NCBI GenBank assembly: GCA_051654865.1
Contig: JBOFYV010000068.1
Span: forward strand, 1 to 64,000
Length of the DNA: 64,000 nt
Direction: 5' to 3'
DNA from: JBOFOR01 sp051654865
GTDB lineage: Bacteria > Bacillota > Clostridia > Peptostreptococcales > Peptostreptococcaceae
Below are positions 1-7,482 of the stretch, in pieces. Each line of letters begins with the position of its first letter. Positions within the stretch are counted from its first letter, which is position 1. The position numbers were made by a program, and so were the translations under genes. The notes below the pieces were generated by a model. That model was not told the origin of the DNA, did no database searches, and saw only the letters and a program-made list of their open reading frames with translations.

Positions 1-423
1 TATCAGGTAATTCAAGGTCTATATGCATTAGGCTCAGGTGGATTATTTGGTATGGGACTAGGAAAAAGCCAACAAAAATGGTTTTACATACCCGAACCAC
101 AAAATGACTTTATATTTGCTATAATAGGTGAAGAATTAGGTTTAGTTGGATGTGCAGTAGTAATAATGTTATTTGTAATACTAGTGTATAGATGTGTAAG
201 AATAGCCCTTAAGTGTTCTAATGTATTTGCATGTATGACTGTAATAGGAATAGGTGCTCAAATTGGTATTCAAGCGGCTTTAAATATTGCAGTTGCAACT
301 TCATCTATGCCTGTTACAGGAGTAGCACTTCCATTTATAAGTTATGGAGGAACCTCACTTATAATATTTATGGGTGCTGTAGGAATAGTGTTAAACATCT
401 CAAAGCATGTCAAACTTAACTAA
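1..423 (+). CDS. SpoVE/FtsW/RodA-family lipid II polymerase (SEDS), C-terminal part
   Basis: The reading frame is open from base 1, so the gene begins upstream of the window; only the last ~140 codons are present. The stretch WFYIPEPQNDFIFAIIGEELG is the conserved periplasmic loop of SEDS glycosyltransferases (FtsW, RodA, SpoVE), and the C-terminal PVTGVALPFISYGGTS motif is equally typical. These integral membrane enzymes polymerise lipid II into glycan strands. murG follows 14 bp downstream, the position of spoVE or ftsW in division/cell-wall clusters. In a spore former without a separate ftsW here it could serve either role; FtsW versus SpoVE cannot be decided from this fragment. Confidence 0.85.
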   Translation, partial: YQVIQGLYALGSGGLFGMGLGKSQQKWFYIPEPQNDFIFAIIGEELGLVGCAVVIMLFVILVYRCVRIALKCSNVFACMTVIGIGAQIGIQAALNIAVATSSMPVTGVALPFISYGGTSLIIFMGAVGIVLNISKHVKLN

Positions 424-437
424 CAGGAGATGATTAC

Positions 438-1676
438 ATGAAAATTTTATTATCAGGTGGAGGAACTGGAGGCCACGTATATCCAGCAATAGCAATTGCC
501 AATAAAATAAAAGAAGAATATCCAGATGCAGAAATTTTATTTGTAGGAACTGCTAAAGGTATAGAATCAGAAATAGTTCCTAAATATGGATATAAAATAG
601 AAACAGTTACAGTTCAAGGATTTAAGAGAAAAATAGATTTAGATAACGTAAAAAGAGTATTTAAACTATTTAAAGGATTAGAACAATCTAGGAAAGTAGT
701 AAAGAAATTTAAACCAGATGTAGTAATAGGAACTGGAGGATATGTAAGTGGACCAGTATTATTTAATGCTTCTATGAGCAAATTCCCAACTGTTGTACAT
801 GAACAAAATTCTTTCCCAGGAGTAACTAATAAAATATTATCTAAAGTAGTTACAAAAGTACTAACTAGCTTTGAAGATTCTCATGAAAGATTCCCTGAAG
901 GAAGTAGAGATAAGCTAGTGCTTACAGGAAATCCGGTAAGAAAAGAAATTTTAGTAGCTAGAAAAAATGTAGCTAGAAGAAATTTAGGTATAAGTGAAGA
1001 CAAGAAAATGGTACTTTGCTACGGTGGTAGTGGAGGATCAAGAAAAATAAATGAAGCTATGAAGCTTGTAGTTAAAAATATGGTAAACGAAGATGTGGCA
1101 TTTATATTTGCAACAGGTAAGGGATACCATGAAGAGTTTATGACTAGTATAGAAGGATTAAATCTAAAGCCATACCAAAAGGTGGTTCCATATTTAGAAG
1201 ATATGGCAAATGCCCTAGCTGCTAGTGATTTAGTTATAGGTAGTGCAGGAGCAATATCTTTAGCTGAAATTACAGCACTTGGAAAGCCAACTATAATAAT
1301 ACCAAAAGCATATACTGCAGAAAATCACCAAGAATACAATGCAAAAAGTGTTGAAAAGCAAGGTGCAGGTATAGCTATACTAGAAAAGAACTTAACTCCA
1401 GAAACTTTAAATGATGCTGTATTTAAGTTACTTGGAGATAGAGAAGCTCTTATAGAAATGGCTCAAAGAAGTAAAGAGATAGGTAAGCCAGAAGCTATAG
1501 ATCTTATATATAATGAAGTAATCAAAATATATAATGATAATAACAAACAAAAAAAATCATCAAAATCTCAAAAAAATAAGAGTGAAGCAAAGAATATTGA
1601 TGAAGAAAATAAAAAAACTGAGAATTCAACAGAAAATAAAGAACAACCTAAAACTATAGGAATAAAGAAAAAGTAA
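438..1676 (+). CDS. murG: MurG, UDP-GlcNAc:lipid I N-acetylglucosaminyltransferase
   Basis: MurG transfers GlcNAc to lipid I to form lipid II at the inner face of the membrane. The GT-B fold signature GGGTGGHVYPA is at residues 7-17 (His13 is the expected catalytic position). The UDP-GlcNAc-binding half shows GGSGGSRKINEA near residue 195 and ITALGKPTIIIPKAYTAENHQ near 275-295. At 412 aa it is longer than the usual ~360 aa: residues 368-412 form a Lys/Glu/Asn-rich tail with no recognisable fold. Start ATG follows the SD ACAGGAGATG. It sits between the SEDS gene and murA, so it belongs to the peptidoglycan precursor operon. Confidence 0.97.
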   Translation: MKILLSGGGTGGHVYPAIAIANKIKEEYPDAEILFVGTAKGIESEIVPKYGYKIETVTVQGFKRKIDLDNVKRVFKLFKGLEQSRKVVKKFKPDVVIGTGGYVSGPVLFNASMSKFPTVVHEQNSFPGVTNKILSKVVTKVLTSFEDSHERFPEGSRDKLVLTGNPVRKEILVARKNVARRNLGISEDKKMVLCYGGSGGSRKINEAMKLVVKNMVNEDVAFIFATGKGYHEEFMTSIEGLNLKPYQKVVPYLEDMANALAASDLVIGSAGAISLAEITALGKPTIIIPKAYTAENHQEYNAKSVEKQGAGIAILEKNLTPETLNDAVFKLLGDREALIEMAQRSKEIGKPEAIDLIYNEVIKIYNDNNKQKKSSKSQKNKSEAKNIDEENKKTENSTENKEQPKTIGIKKK

Positions 1677-1680
1677 CATC

Positions 1681-1746
1681 TACCCCTCCTAGTACATAAT
1701 ATTTAAATTATAGGCATTATGATTTAAATCAACGCTAGGGGGGGTA
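1681..1746 (+). promoter_or_regulatory. Two-tier hairpin covering the murA ribosome binding site
   Basis: Bases 1681-1692 (TACCCCTCCTAG) pair with 1735-1746 (CTAGGGGGGGTA) in twelve consecutive pairs, one of them G-U. The right arm contains the G-run that is the only Shine-Dalgarno for murA, whose TTG start is at 1750. Inside, 1701-1713 pair with 1717-1729 (two ATTTAAAT blocks plus flanks). No T-run follows, so this does not look like a terminator. It is most simply read as an RNA structure limiting murA translation; function is inferred. Confidence 0.6.
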
Positions 1747-1749
1747 ATT

Positions 1750-3030
1750 TTGTATAAATATATAGTAAAGGGAAACAACAAAATAGAAGGTAGGCTATCA
1801 ATAAATGGAGCAAAAAATGCTATTCTACCTGTTATGGCAGCTACTATTTTAAACGAAGGAGTAAGTACTATTCATAATGTACCTGATATATCTGATGTTA
1901 ATATGATGATAAAGATATTAGAAAGCATCGGATGCAAGGTGAATTTTGATGGTGAAACTTTAATTGTTGATAGCTCTAATATAACATCTAAAGAGATAGA
2001 TGAAAAATATGTAAGAAAAATGAGATCATCAATAATTATAATGGGGGCAATGGTTGGAAGGCTTGATTATACAAAAATTAGTTATCCTGGAGGATGTGCA
2101 ATAGGATCAAGACCAATAGATTTACATCTTAAGGCCATTAGACAACTTGGCGTTAGAGTTGAAGAAGAGAATGGATTTTTAAGATGTTTTAGAGATAAAT
2201 TAGAAGGTACAAGTATAAATTTTGAATTTCCAAGTGTTGGGGCAACAGAAAATGCAATTTTAGCAGCTGTAAAGGCAAAAGGAGTTACAAAAATATACAA
2301 TGCAGCAAGAGAACCTGAAATAGAGGATTTACAAAATTTCTTGAACAAGATGGGTGCTAAAGTTAAAGGTGGAGGAACTAGTTACGTAGAAATTGAAGGT
2401 GTAGAAAAATTAAATGATGTAGAACATGATGTTATTCCAGATAGAATTGCATTAGGTACTTATATGGTTGCTAGTGCACTTACAGGAGGTAAATTAGAAA
2501 TAGATAGAATTATACCTTCTCATATGGAACCAATATGTGACAAAATGAGACTAGCAGGTTGTGAAATAGAATATACCAAAAATGGACTTATATTATTACC
2601 ACCAAAGAAAATACAAGCAATTGATTTAGTTAGAACAGCTCCTCATCCAGGTTTTCCTACAGATATGCAAGCTCAACTTATGACATTATTAACAATATCT
2701 AATGGAACGAGTATATTCCATGAGACTATATTTGAAAATAGATTTATGCATTGTGCAGAACTTAATAGAATGGGCGCTAATATAAAATATATAACAGACA
2801 ATGTTTGTATGGTGAAGGGTGTTAAAAATTTACATGCAGCAAATGTTACTTCTCCAGATTTAAGAGGGGGAGCAGCTCTTGTTTTAGCAGCTCTTACAAC
2901 AGAAGGTGAAACTCAAATTTATGATATTTATCATGTAGAAAGAGGATATGAAGATTTTGAAAATATACTAAGAAACTTAGGTGCAGATATAAGTAAGGAA
3001 AAAATTGATGCTAGTGAACTTGGAAAATAA
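1750..3030 (+). CDS. murA: MurA, UDP-N-acetylglucosamine 1-carboxyvinyltransferase
   Basis: First committed step of peptidoglycan synthesis: phosphoenolpyruvate is added to UDP-GlcNAc in the cytoplasm. The substrate-binding Lys22-Asn23 pair (INGAKNA) and the catalytic-loop Cys116 (PGGCAIGSRPIDLH, the fosfomycin target) are intact. Length 426 aa is normal. The start is TTG, placed 5 nt after a G7 Shine-Dalgarno that lies in a strong hairpin. It is 73 bp after murG and ends in a palindromic terminator. Clostridia often carry two murA paralogues; which one this is cannot be told here. Confidence 0.96.
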   Translation: MYKYIVKGNNKIEGRLSINGAKNAILPVMAATILNEGVSTIHNVPDISDVNMMIKILESIGCKVNFDGETLIVDSSNITSKEIDEKYVRKMRSSIIIMGAMVGRLDYTKISYPGGCAIGSRPIDLHLKAIRQLGVRVEEENGFLRCFRDKLEGTSINFEFPSVGATENAILAAVKAKGVTKIYNAAREPEIEDLQNFLNKMGAKVKGGGTSYVEIEGVEKLNDVEHDVIPDRIALGTYMVASALTGGKLEIDRIIPSHMEPICDKMRLAGCEIEYTKNGLILLPPKKIQAIDLVRTAPHPGFPTDMQAQLMTLLTISNGTSIFHETIFENRFMHCAELNRMGANIKYITDNVCMVKGVKNLHAANVTSPDLRGGAALVLAALTTEGETQIYDIYHVERGYEDFENILRNLGADISKEKIDASELGK

Positions 3031-3054
3031 AAGGCTATATAGCCTTTTTTTTTT
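3029..3054 (+). terminator. Terminator after murA
   Basis: A perfect 20-base palindrome (AAAAGGCTAT/ATAGCCTTTT) overlaps the murA stop codon and runs into ten T residues. Confidence 0.85.
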
Positions 3055-3075
3055 AGCAACGTACGAAGTCGTTGA
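3055..3075 (+). repeat. Copy 1 of a short hairpin repeat (also at 7124-7144)
   Basis: The 21-nt unit AGCAACGTACGAAGTCGTTG plus A folds as CAACG..AC/GT..CGTTG around a GAA loop with one bulged base. The second copy after ftsZ differs only at the bulged base and the last position. Both copies lie just behind terminators of division genes. Confidence 0.55.
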
Positions 3076-3159
3076 AAAAATATTACAACATTAAGGTAGG
3101 AGAATTAAAATTAAAGTTGTATTAATAAATAATAATACTTTAGAGATGAGGGGATATAT

Positions 3160-3903
3160 TTGAATGGAAAAAAGAAAAAAAGAAAAGTAAATACAGGTAA
3201 AGTGATAATATTATTAAGTTTTATATTAATGCTGATTATAGGTATGTATACATTTATAAATAGCAGTATGTTTAATATAAAAAATGTAGATATACAAGGG
3301 AACGATAGAGTATCTAGTGATATTATAAAAAAAGAGCTAGGTATAAAAAATAATAAAAATATATTTATGTATAGTACAGAAAATGCAAAGGAAAAACTAC
3401 AAAAAAATAAATACATAGATTCAGTTATTATAAAAAAGGTTTTACCAAATGGACTAAGTGTTAATATAAAAGAAAAAGAAATCATAGCTGTTTTAAAAGG
3501 AGATAATGGATATAGTTATATAGAAAAAGATGGAAAAGTAATCGATAATGTCAAAGAACTAAATGATAAAGAGGTTTCTATAATACTTGATATAGAGTAT
3601 TCTATAGATGATAATGGTAATGTAGAATTTAAGAATGAAGAAATGAAAAAAGGGATACTATATTTATTAGAATGTATCAAGGACAACAATCTTAATAAAA
3701 AAATAAAAAAAATAGACTATAAGAAAAATGGAATTATAAATATGTATACAAAAGAAGGTATACATATCATTTTAAATAATAATCAAGAAATAAAATATAA
3801 TGTATTAAGAGCTAAAGAGATATTAATAGATCTTCAGACAAAAAATGCTAAGGGTGGAGTAATTGATTTGAGTACAGATGGTTATGCGGTATATAGACCT
3901 TAA
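3160..3903 (+). CDS. divIB: DivIB/FtsQ-family cell division protein
   Basis: A 247-aa bitopic protein: a short Lys-rich cytoplasmic tail (GKKKKRKVNTG), one membrane helix at about residues 14-36 and an extracellular region. The segment SSMFNIKNVDIQGNDRVSSD, continuing to KKELGIKNNKNIF, is a typical POTRA domain start of FtsQ/DivIB, and the RAKEILIDL and VIDLSTDGYAVYRP segments fit the FtsQ C-terminus. It stabilises the division complex at the septum. Start TTG with SD GAGGGGAT 5 nt away. It lies between murA and the DUF881 genes, the usual place of divIB in Firmicutes. Confidence 0.88.
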   Translation: MNGKKKKRKVNTGKVIILLSFILMLIIGMYTFINSSMFNIKNVDIQGNDRVSSDIIKKELGIKNNKNIFMYSTENAKEKLQKNKYIDSVIIKKVLPNGLSVNIKEKEIIAVLKGDNGYSYIEKDGKVIDNVKELNDKEVSIILDIEYSIDDNGNVEFKNEEMKKGILYLLECIKDNNLNKKIKKIDYKKNGIINMYTKEGIHIILNNNQEIKYNVLRAKEILIDLQTKNAKGGVIDLSTDGYAVYRP

Positions 3904-3929
3904 AATAGATAAATTAAGGAGTGAGAGGA

Positions 3930-4631
3930 TTGACTTATAAAAGCGTTATAGTTTGTAGTGTAATACTGGGGGTTCTTATTAGTATGCAACTAAAAACTAT
4001 AAATCTTGAGAATAATGGAATGGCTACATCAAAAAAAGGAGAGCAACTAGCTATAGAGTTAAAAGGGTTAAAAAAAGAAGAGGATGAATTAAAGTTAGAG
4101 ATTGAATCAATAAAATCAAACATAGAAAAGTATAAAGGTGATGATAAAGATAAAGCTCTAATGTCAGAAGTAGAATTATATAAAGTTATAGCTGGATACA
4201 CAGATGTAGAGGGACCAGGAATAGAGATTAAAATGAATCCATTAAATCAAAGTCAAAATACAAAGGAAGATATAAATCAAAGTATAATATATAACTATGA
4301 TTTATTATTATCTATAATAAATAGATTAAACTCAGCTCAAGCTAATGCCATATCACTAAATGGACAAAGGATTGTTTCTAATACGTACCTTCATTTTAAA
4401 GAGGATAGACTATACATAAATGATATAGAAATCGAAGAACCGATAATAATAAAAGCTATAGGTGATAAAGACACATTAGCTTCGGCTCTTCAAATAAAAT
4501 ATGGGATAGTATGGGAAATAGAAAAATATTATAATTACAAAATAGAAATAGATAAAAAAGATAATATCTTAATAAAAGAATATGATAAAAAAATAAAATT
4601 AGAATACTCCGAAAGTTATGAAAAGGAGTAG
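3930..4631 (+). CDS. DUF881 family membrane-anchored protein (YlxW/YlxX-like), copy 1
   Basis: DUF881 proteins are encoded between divIB and ftsZ in Firmicutes; their role is unknown. This copy has an N-terminal hydrophobic segment, a coiled-coil stretch (about residues 35-70, ELKGLKKEEDELKLEIES) and the DUF881 core with VEGPGIEIKMNPL and LNSAQANAISLNGQRIVSNT. I prefer TTG at 3930 because the upstream GTG at 3921 lies inside the Shine-Dalgarno AAGGAGTGA. It ends 4 bp before the start chosen for copy 2, so the pair is translationally close. Confidence 0.8.
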   Translation: MTYKSVIVCSVILGVLISMQLKTINLENNGMATSKKGEQLAIELKGLKKEEDELKLEIESIKSNIEKYKGDDKDKALMSEVELYKVIAGYTDVEGPGIEIKMNPLNQSQNTKEDINQSIIYNYDLLLSIINRLNSAQANAISLNGQRIVSNTYLHFKEDRLYINDIEIEEPIIIKAIGDKDTLASALQIKYGIVWEIEKYYNYKIEIDKKDNILIKEYDKKIKLEYSESYEKE

Positions 4632-4635
4632 AAGT

Positions 4636-5322
4636 ATGAAACAAAAAAAAATAAAACAGAAGATGGTAATACTAGGAGCCTTTATACTTGGAATATTAAT
4701 AGCAATATACATAAAAACTTTAGATCCAACCAAGGTATATATAAGTTTAGATGAGAAAAAACATATAGAAAATGAAATTAAAAATACAAATATCCAAATA
4801 AATACTTTAAAAAATCTAAAAACTGAATATGAAAAAGAATTAGAAGAATATAGGGATGTTTTTAAAGATAATAATAAAACAATAGAAGACTTAATGAAAG
4901 ATGAGTTGAAAAATCTAAAGAAAATAAGTGGTAATGTAGATGTAATAGGTCAAGGTGTAACTATTACTATAAAGGATAGTGAAAAAGAGCTAGCTGAAAA
5001 TCAGAATCCCAACGATTTAATAGTTCATGACATAGATATACTACGAGTAATAAATGATTTAAAAAAATCAGGAGCAGAAGCTATATCAATAAATGGAGAG
5101 AGAGTACTTTATTCTAGTAAAATAAAATGTTCCGGAGCGACTATAACTGTAAATGAAACTACTTATGGACAACCATTTATAATAAAAGCAATTGGCAACA
5201 GTGAAAGTTTAATTGCAGCTATTATTTCACCTGAATCTTATGCAAATCTATTGAAATACGGTTATGGAATATATGTACAAGTACAAGAAGAAGATATAGT
5301 ATTTATAAAATCCATAAAATAG
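4636..5322 (+). CDS. DUF881 family membrane-anchored protein, copy 2
   Basis: Second tandem DUF881 protein with the same plan: Lys-rich N-terminus, one membrane helix, coiled coil (about residues 45-75) and core motifs VDVIGQGVTITIKD and LKKSGAEAISINGERVLYSS. The ATG at 4636 follows SD AAAGGAGT at good spacing; an in-frame ATG at 4618 lies upstream of that SD and overlaps copy 1. The two copies are clearly paralogous but far from identical. They probably act together at the septum, inferred only from location. Confidence 0.8.
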   Translation: MKQKKIKQKMVILGAFILGILIAIYIKTLDPTKVYISLDEKKHIENEIKNTNIQINTLKNLKTEYEKELEEYRDVFKDNNKTIEDLMKDELKNLKKISGNVDVIGQGVTITIKDSEKELAENQNPNDLIVHDIDILRVINDLKKSGAEAISINGERVLYSSKIKCSGATITVNETTYGQPFIIKAIGNSESLIAAIISPESYANLLKYGYGIYVQVQEEDIVFIKSIK

Positions 5323-5346
5323 TTTTATAAAAAATAATTAAAAATC

Positions 5347-5367
5347 TTGAAAACATAGTGTTTTCAA
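5347..5367 (+). other. Perfect 8-bp inverted repeat ahead of the small basic protein gene
   Basis: TTGAAAAC and GTTTTCAA are separated by 5 nt in the 70-bp gap between copy 2 of DUF881 and the next gene. No T-run follows. It may be a protein-binding site or RNA hairpin. Confidence 0.35.
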
Positions 5368-5392
5368 AGTAAAATAGAGAAGGTGAGCATTT

Positions 5393-5746
5393 ATGATATG
5401 GATATTAGCTGGATTAGCACTAGGAATAGTAGTTGGATATTATATACCATTTACTTATCCTATGGATTACTCTTTGTATATGTCTATTGCTATACTTGCA
5501 ACAATGGACTCCATATTTGGAGCCGTTAAATCAAGCTTTGAAGGCAAGTATGATAATATAATATTTATAACTGGATTTATAGGAAATGCACTATTAGCAA
5601 TAATATTGACATATATAGGAGATAGATTAGGTATTCCTATTTATTATGTCGCTATATTAGTGTTTGGGTCGAGATTATTTGACAATTTATCTATAATCAG
5701 GAGACATATTGTTACAAATATTGGTAATAAAAAAAGAGGAAAATAA
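5393..5746 (+). CDS. sbp: Small basic protein (DUF1290 / Sbp family)
   Basis: A 117-aa integral membrane protein with about three to four helices. PFTYPMDYSLYMSIAILATMD and DSIFGAVKSSFEGKYDN are characteristic of the Sbp/DUF1290 family, which sits just upstream of ftsA/ftsZ in Firmicutes and has no defined biochemical function. SD GAAGGTGAGC precedes the ATG. Here it is followed directly by ftsZ, with no ftsA between. Confidence 0.8.
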   Translation: MIWILAGLALGIVVGYYIPFTYPMDYSLYMSIAILATMDSIFGAVKSSFEGKYDNIIFITGFIGNALLAIILTYIGDRLGIPIYYVAILVFGSRLFDNLSIIRRHIVTNIGNKKRGK

Positions 5747-5796
5747 ACATTTTTATTGAATAAGTTAGTTAATGTCAACAAAATTAAAGAATTAAA

Positions 5797-5805
5797 TGAT
5801 ATAAT
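5797..5805 (+). promoter_or_regulatory. Extended -10 promoter candidate for ftsZ
   Basis: TGATATAAT matches the extended -10 (TGnTATAAT), 47 bp upstream of the ftsZ start. No good -35 lies 17 bp upstream, as expected for an extended -10 promoter. Confidence 0.5.
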
Positions 5806-5851
5806 TAATACATACATTTATTTACATACATAAATTAAGGAGGTTTAATAG

Positions 5852-7000
5852 ATGCTAAACTTTGACGTAGAACAAGATGGTCTTGCGCAAATTAAGGTAA
5901 TAGGCGCAGGTGGCGGTGGAAATAACGCTGTTAACAGAATGATAGAAGCACAACTTAAGGGTGTTGAGTTTATAGCCGTAAATACAGATAAGCAAGCTTT
6001 ACATACATCGAAGGCTGAATACAAGATTCAAATAGGTGAAAAGCTTACAAGAGGGCTTGGAGCAGGAGCGAACCCTGAAGTAGGAAAAAGAGCAGCAGAA
6101 GAAAGTAAAGATGAAATAGTAAAAGTTCTTCAAGGAGCAGATATGGTATTCGTAACTGCTGGTATGGGTGGAGGAACAGGAACTGGTGCAGCTCCTGTAG
6201 TAGCTCAACTTGCAAAGGAAATGGGAATCCTTACAGTAGGGGTTGTTACTAAGCCATTCGTATTTGAAGGAAAAGTAAGAATGAAAAATGCTGAAAATGG
6301 TATATCAGAATTAAAATCAAAAGTTGATACATTAATAACTATACCAAATGATAGATTGCTTCAAATAGTTCAAAAGAACACAAGTATGTTAGATGCTTTC
6401 TCGATAGCAGATGATGTATTAAAGCAAGGTATACAATCTATATCGGATCTTATAGCAGTACCAGGATTAATAAACTTAGACTTTGCTGACGTTACATCTG
6501 TAATGAAAGAACAAGGACTAGCTCATATGGGGTTAGGTAACGCAACAGGGGAAAATAGAGCGATAGAAGCAGCTAGACAAGCTATACAATCACCTCTTCT
6601 TGAAACATCTATAAGAGGAGCGAAAGGTGTATTACTTAACATAACAGGTGGTCCGAACTTAGGATTATTAGAAATAAATGAAGCTTCTACATTAGTACAA
6701 GAATCGTGTGACCCAGAAGCTAACATAATCTTCGGGGCTTCTATAAGAGAAGACCTAGGAGAAGAAATAATGATAACTGTAATAGCTACAGGATTTGATG
6801 AAGAGAAAAATATGAGCTATGAAATAAAGGAAAGACCGCAGCAAGCATCTAGACCTACATTAAACACAGCTCCAAGTCCAAGACCAGCTCAACCAGAGCC
6901 TAAAGAAGAAGAAGTAGCTATAACAATAGAAGAGCCAAAGAGACCTACAACAATAGAAGATGATATGGAAATACCAACTTTCTTAAGAAGAAGAAGATAA
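5852..7000 (+). CDS. ftsZ: FtsZ, tubulin-like cell division GTPase
   Basis: FtsZ polymerises with GTP into the cytokinetic ring. The tubulin signature GGGTGTG is at residues 106-112, the T7 loop NLDFADV near 208, and the C-terminal conserved peptide DDMEIPTFLRRRR closes the protein after a Pro/Glu-rich linker (about 325-365). That peptide binds membrane tethers such as SepF, which is encoded at 32379. Length 382 aa is normal. SD AAGGAGG precedes ATG; an extended -10 promoter and a strong terminator suggest it can be transcribed alone. Confidence 0.98.
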   Translation: MLNFDVEQDGLAQIKVIGAGGGGNNAVNRMIEAQLKGVEFIAVNTDKQALHTSKAEYKIQIGEKLTRGLGAGANPEVGKRAAEESKDEIVKVLQGADMVFVTAGMGGGTGTGAAPVVAQLAKEMGILTVGVVTKPFVFEGKVRMKNAENGISELKSKVDTLITIPNDRLLQIVQKNTSMLDAFSIADDVLKQGIQSISDLIAVPGLINLDFADVTSVMKEQGLAHMGLGNATGENRAIEAARQAIQSPLLETSIRGAKGVLLNITGGPNLGLLEINEASTLVQESCDPEANIIFGASIREDLGEEIMITVIATGFDEEKNMSYEIKERPQQASRPTLNTAPSPRPAQPEPKEEEVAITIEEPKRPTTIEDDMEIPTFLRRRR

Positions 7001-7002
7001 TT

Positions 7003-7027
7003 AAAGAAGCCAAAAGGCTTCTTTTTT
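7003..7027 (+). terminator. Terminator after ftsZ
   Basis: AAAGAAGCC and GGCTTCTTT form a 9-bp stem with an AAAA loop, followed by T residues. Confidence 0.9.
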
Positions 7028-7123
7028 ACGTATAAGGAAACTATGATTACTTTCTACTTGTGGATAAGTGATTCAAATTGAGTAATATCAATGCACTTAT
7101 CGTAAGTAAAAAAGGGCATTTTG

Positions 7124-7144
7124 AGCAACGGACGAAGTCGTTGG
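7124..7144 (+). repeat. Copy 2 of the short hairpin repeat
   Basis: AGCAACGGACGAAGTCGTTG plus G; differs from the copy at 3055 at the bulged base and the last base. Followed within 5 nt by ATGAGCGAAGCGAA, a second small GCGAAGC hairpin-like unit. Confidence 0.55.
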
Positions 7145-7346
7145 CGACATGAGCGAAGCGAATTTTTTATTTTTATAACAAAAAGTGTACGTTATTTTTT
7201 TACTCATAATATATAAATTCAACAAATAAATACTTATAAATAATTATCATAAAATAACTAAAGTAAGAATAAATATTATTAATGAACTAAAGTAACTGCC
7301 TTATTTATAGCTATAATAAATCTAAAATTAAATAAAATTAAAAAAT

Positions 7347-7376
7347 AAAAAGAAAGTGGAATACTTTCTTTTTTTG
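7347..7376 (+). terminator. Isolated rho-independent terminator
   Basis: AAAAAGAAAGT and ACTTTCTTTTT pair around a 5-nt loop and run into T residues. No gene ends nearby, so it may close a small transcript started in the interval or insulate spoIIGA from ftsZ read-through. Confidence 0.7.
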
Positions 7377-7403
7377 TTATTTTTGATAGTAAAGTTATTC
7401 AGT

Positions 7404-7452
7404 TTCGACCTTCAAATATGACATAAAATTTTTAGCATATTAATCTATAATA
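7404..7452 (+). promoter_or_regulatory. Probable Spo0A-dependent promoter of spoIIGA-sigE
   Basis: TTCGACC at 7404-7410 matches the complement of the 0A box (TTCGACA) at 6 of 7 positions. ATGACA at 7418-7423 resembles a -35, and TATAAT at 7447-7452 is a perfect -10, giving a long spacer of about 23 bp. The known B. subtilis spoIIG promoter has an unusually long spacer with 0A boxes near the -35, so the layout fits. Assignment is inference. Confidence 0.5.
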
Positions 7453-7482
7453 TACGTAAAGGTTAAAAAGGGAGGTAATGTA

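Larger units (their letters stand above)
7028..7403. other. Non-coding interval between ftsZ and spoIIGA
   Basis: No convincing open reading frame lies here on either strand. It holds the second copy of the 21-nt repeat, a GAGCGAAGCGAA segment just after it, about 180 bp of very AT-rich sequence, and an isolated terminator at 7347-7376 that belongs to no annotated gene. Confidence 0.6.
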
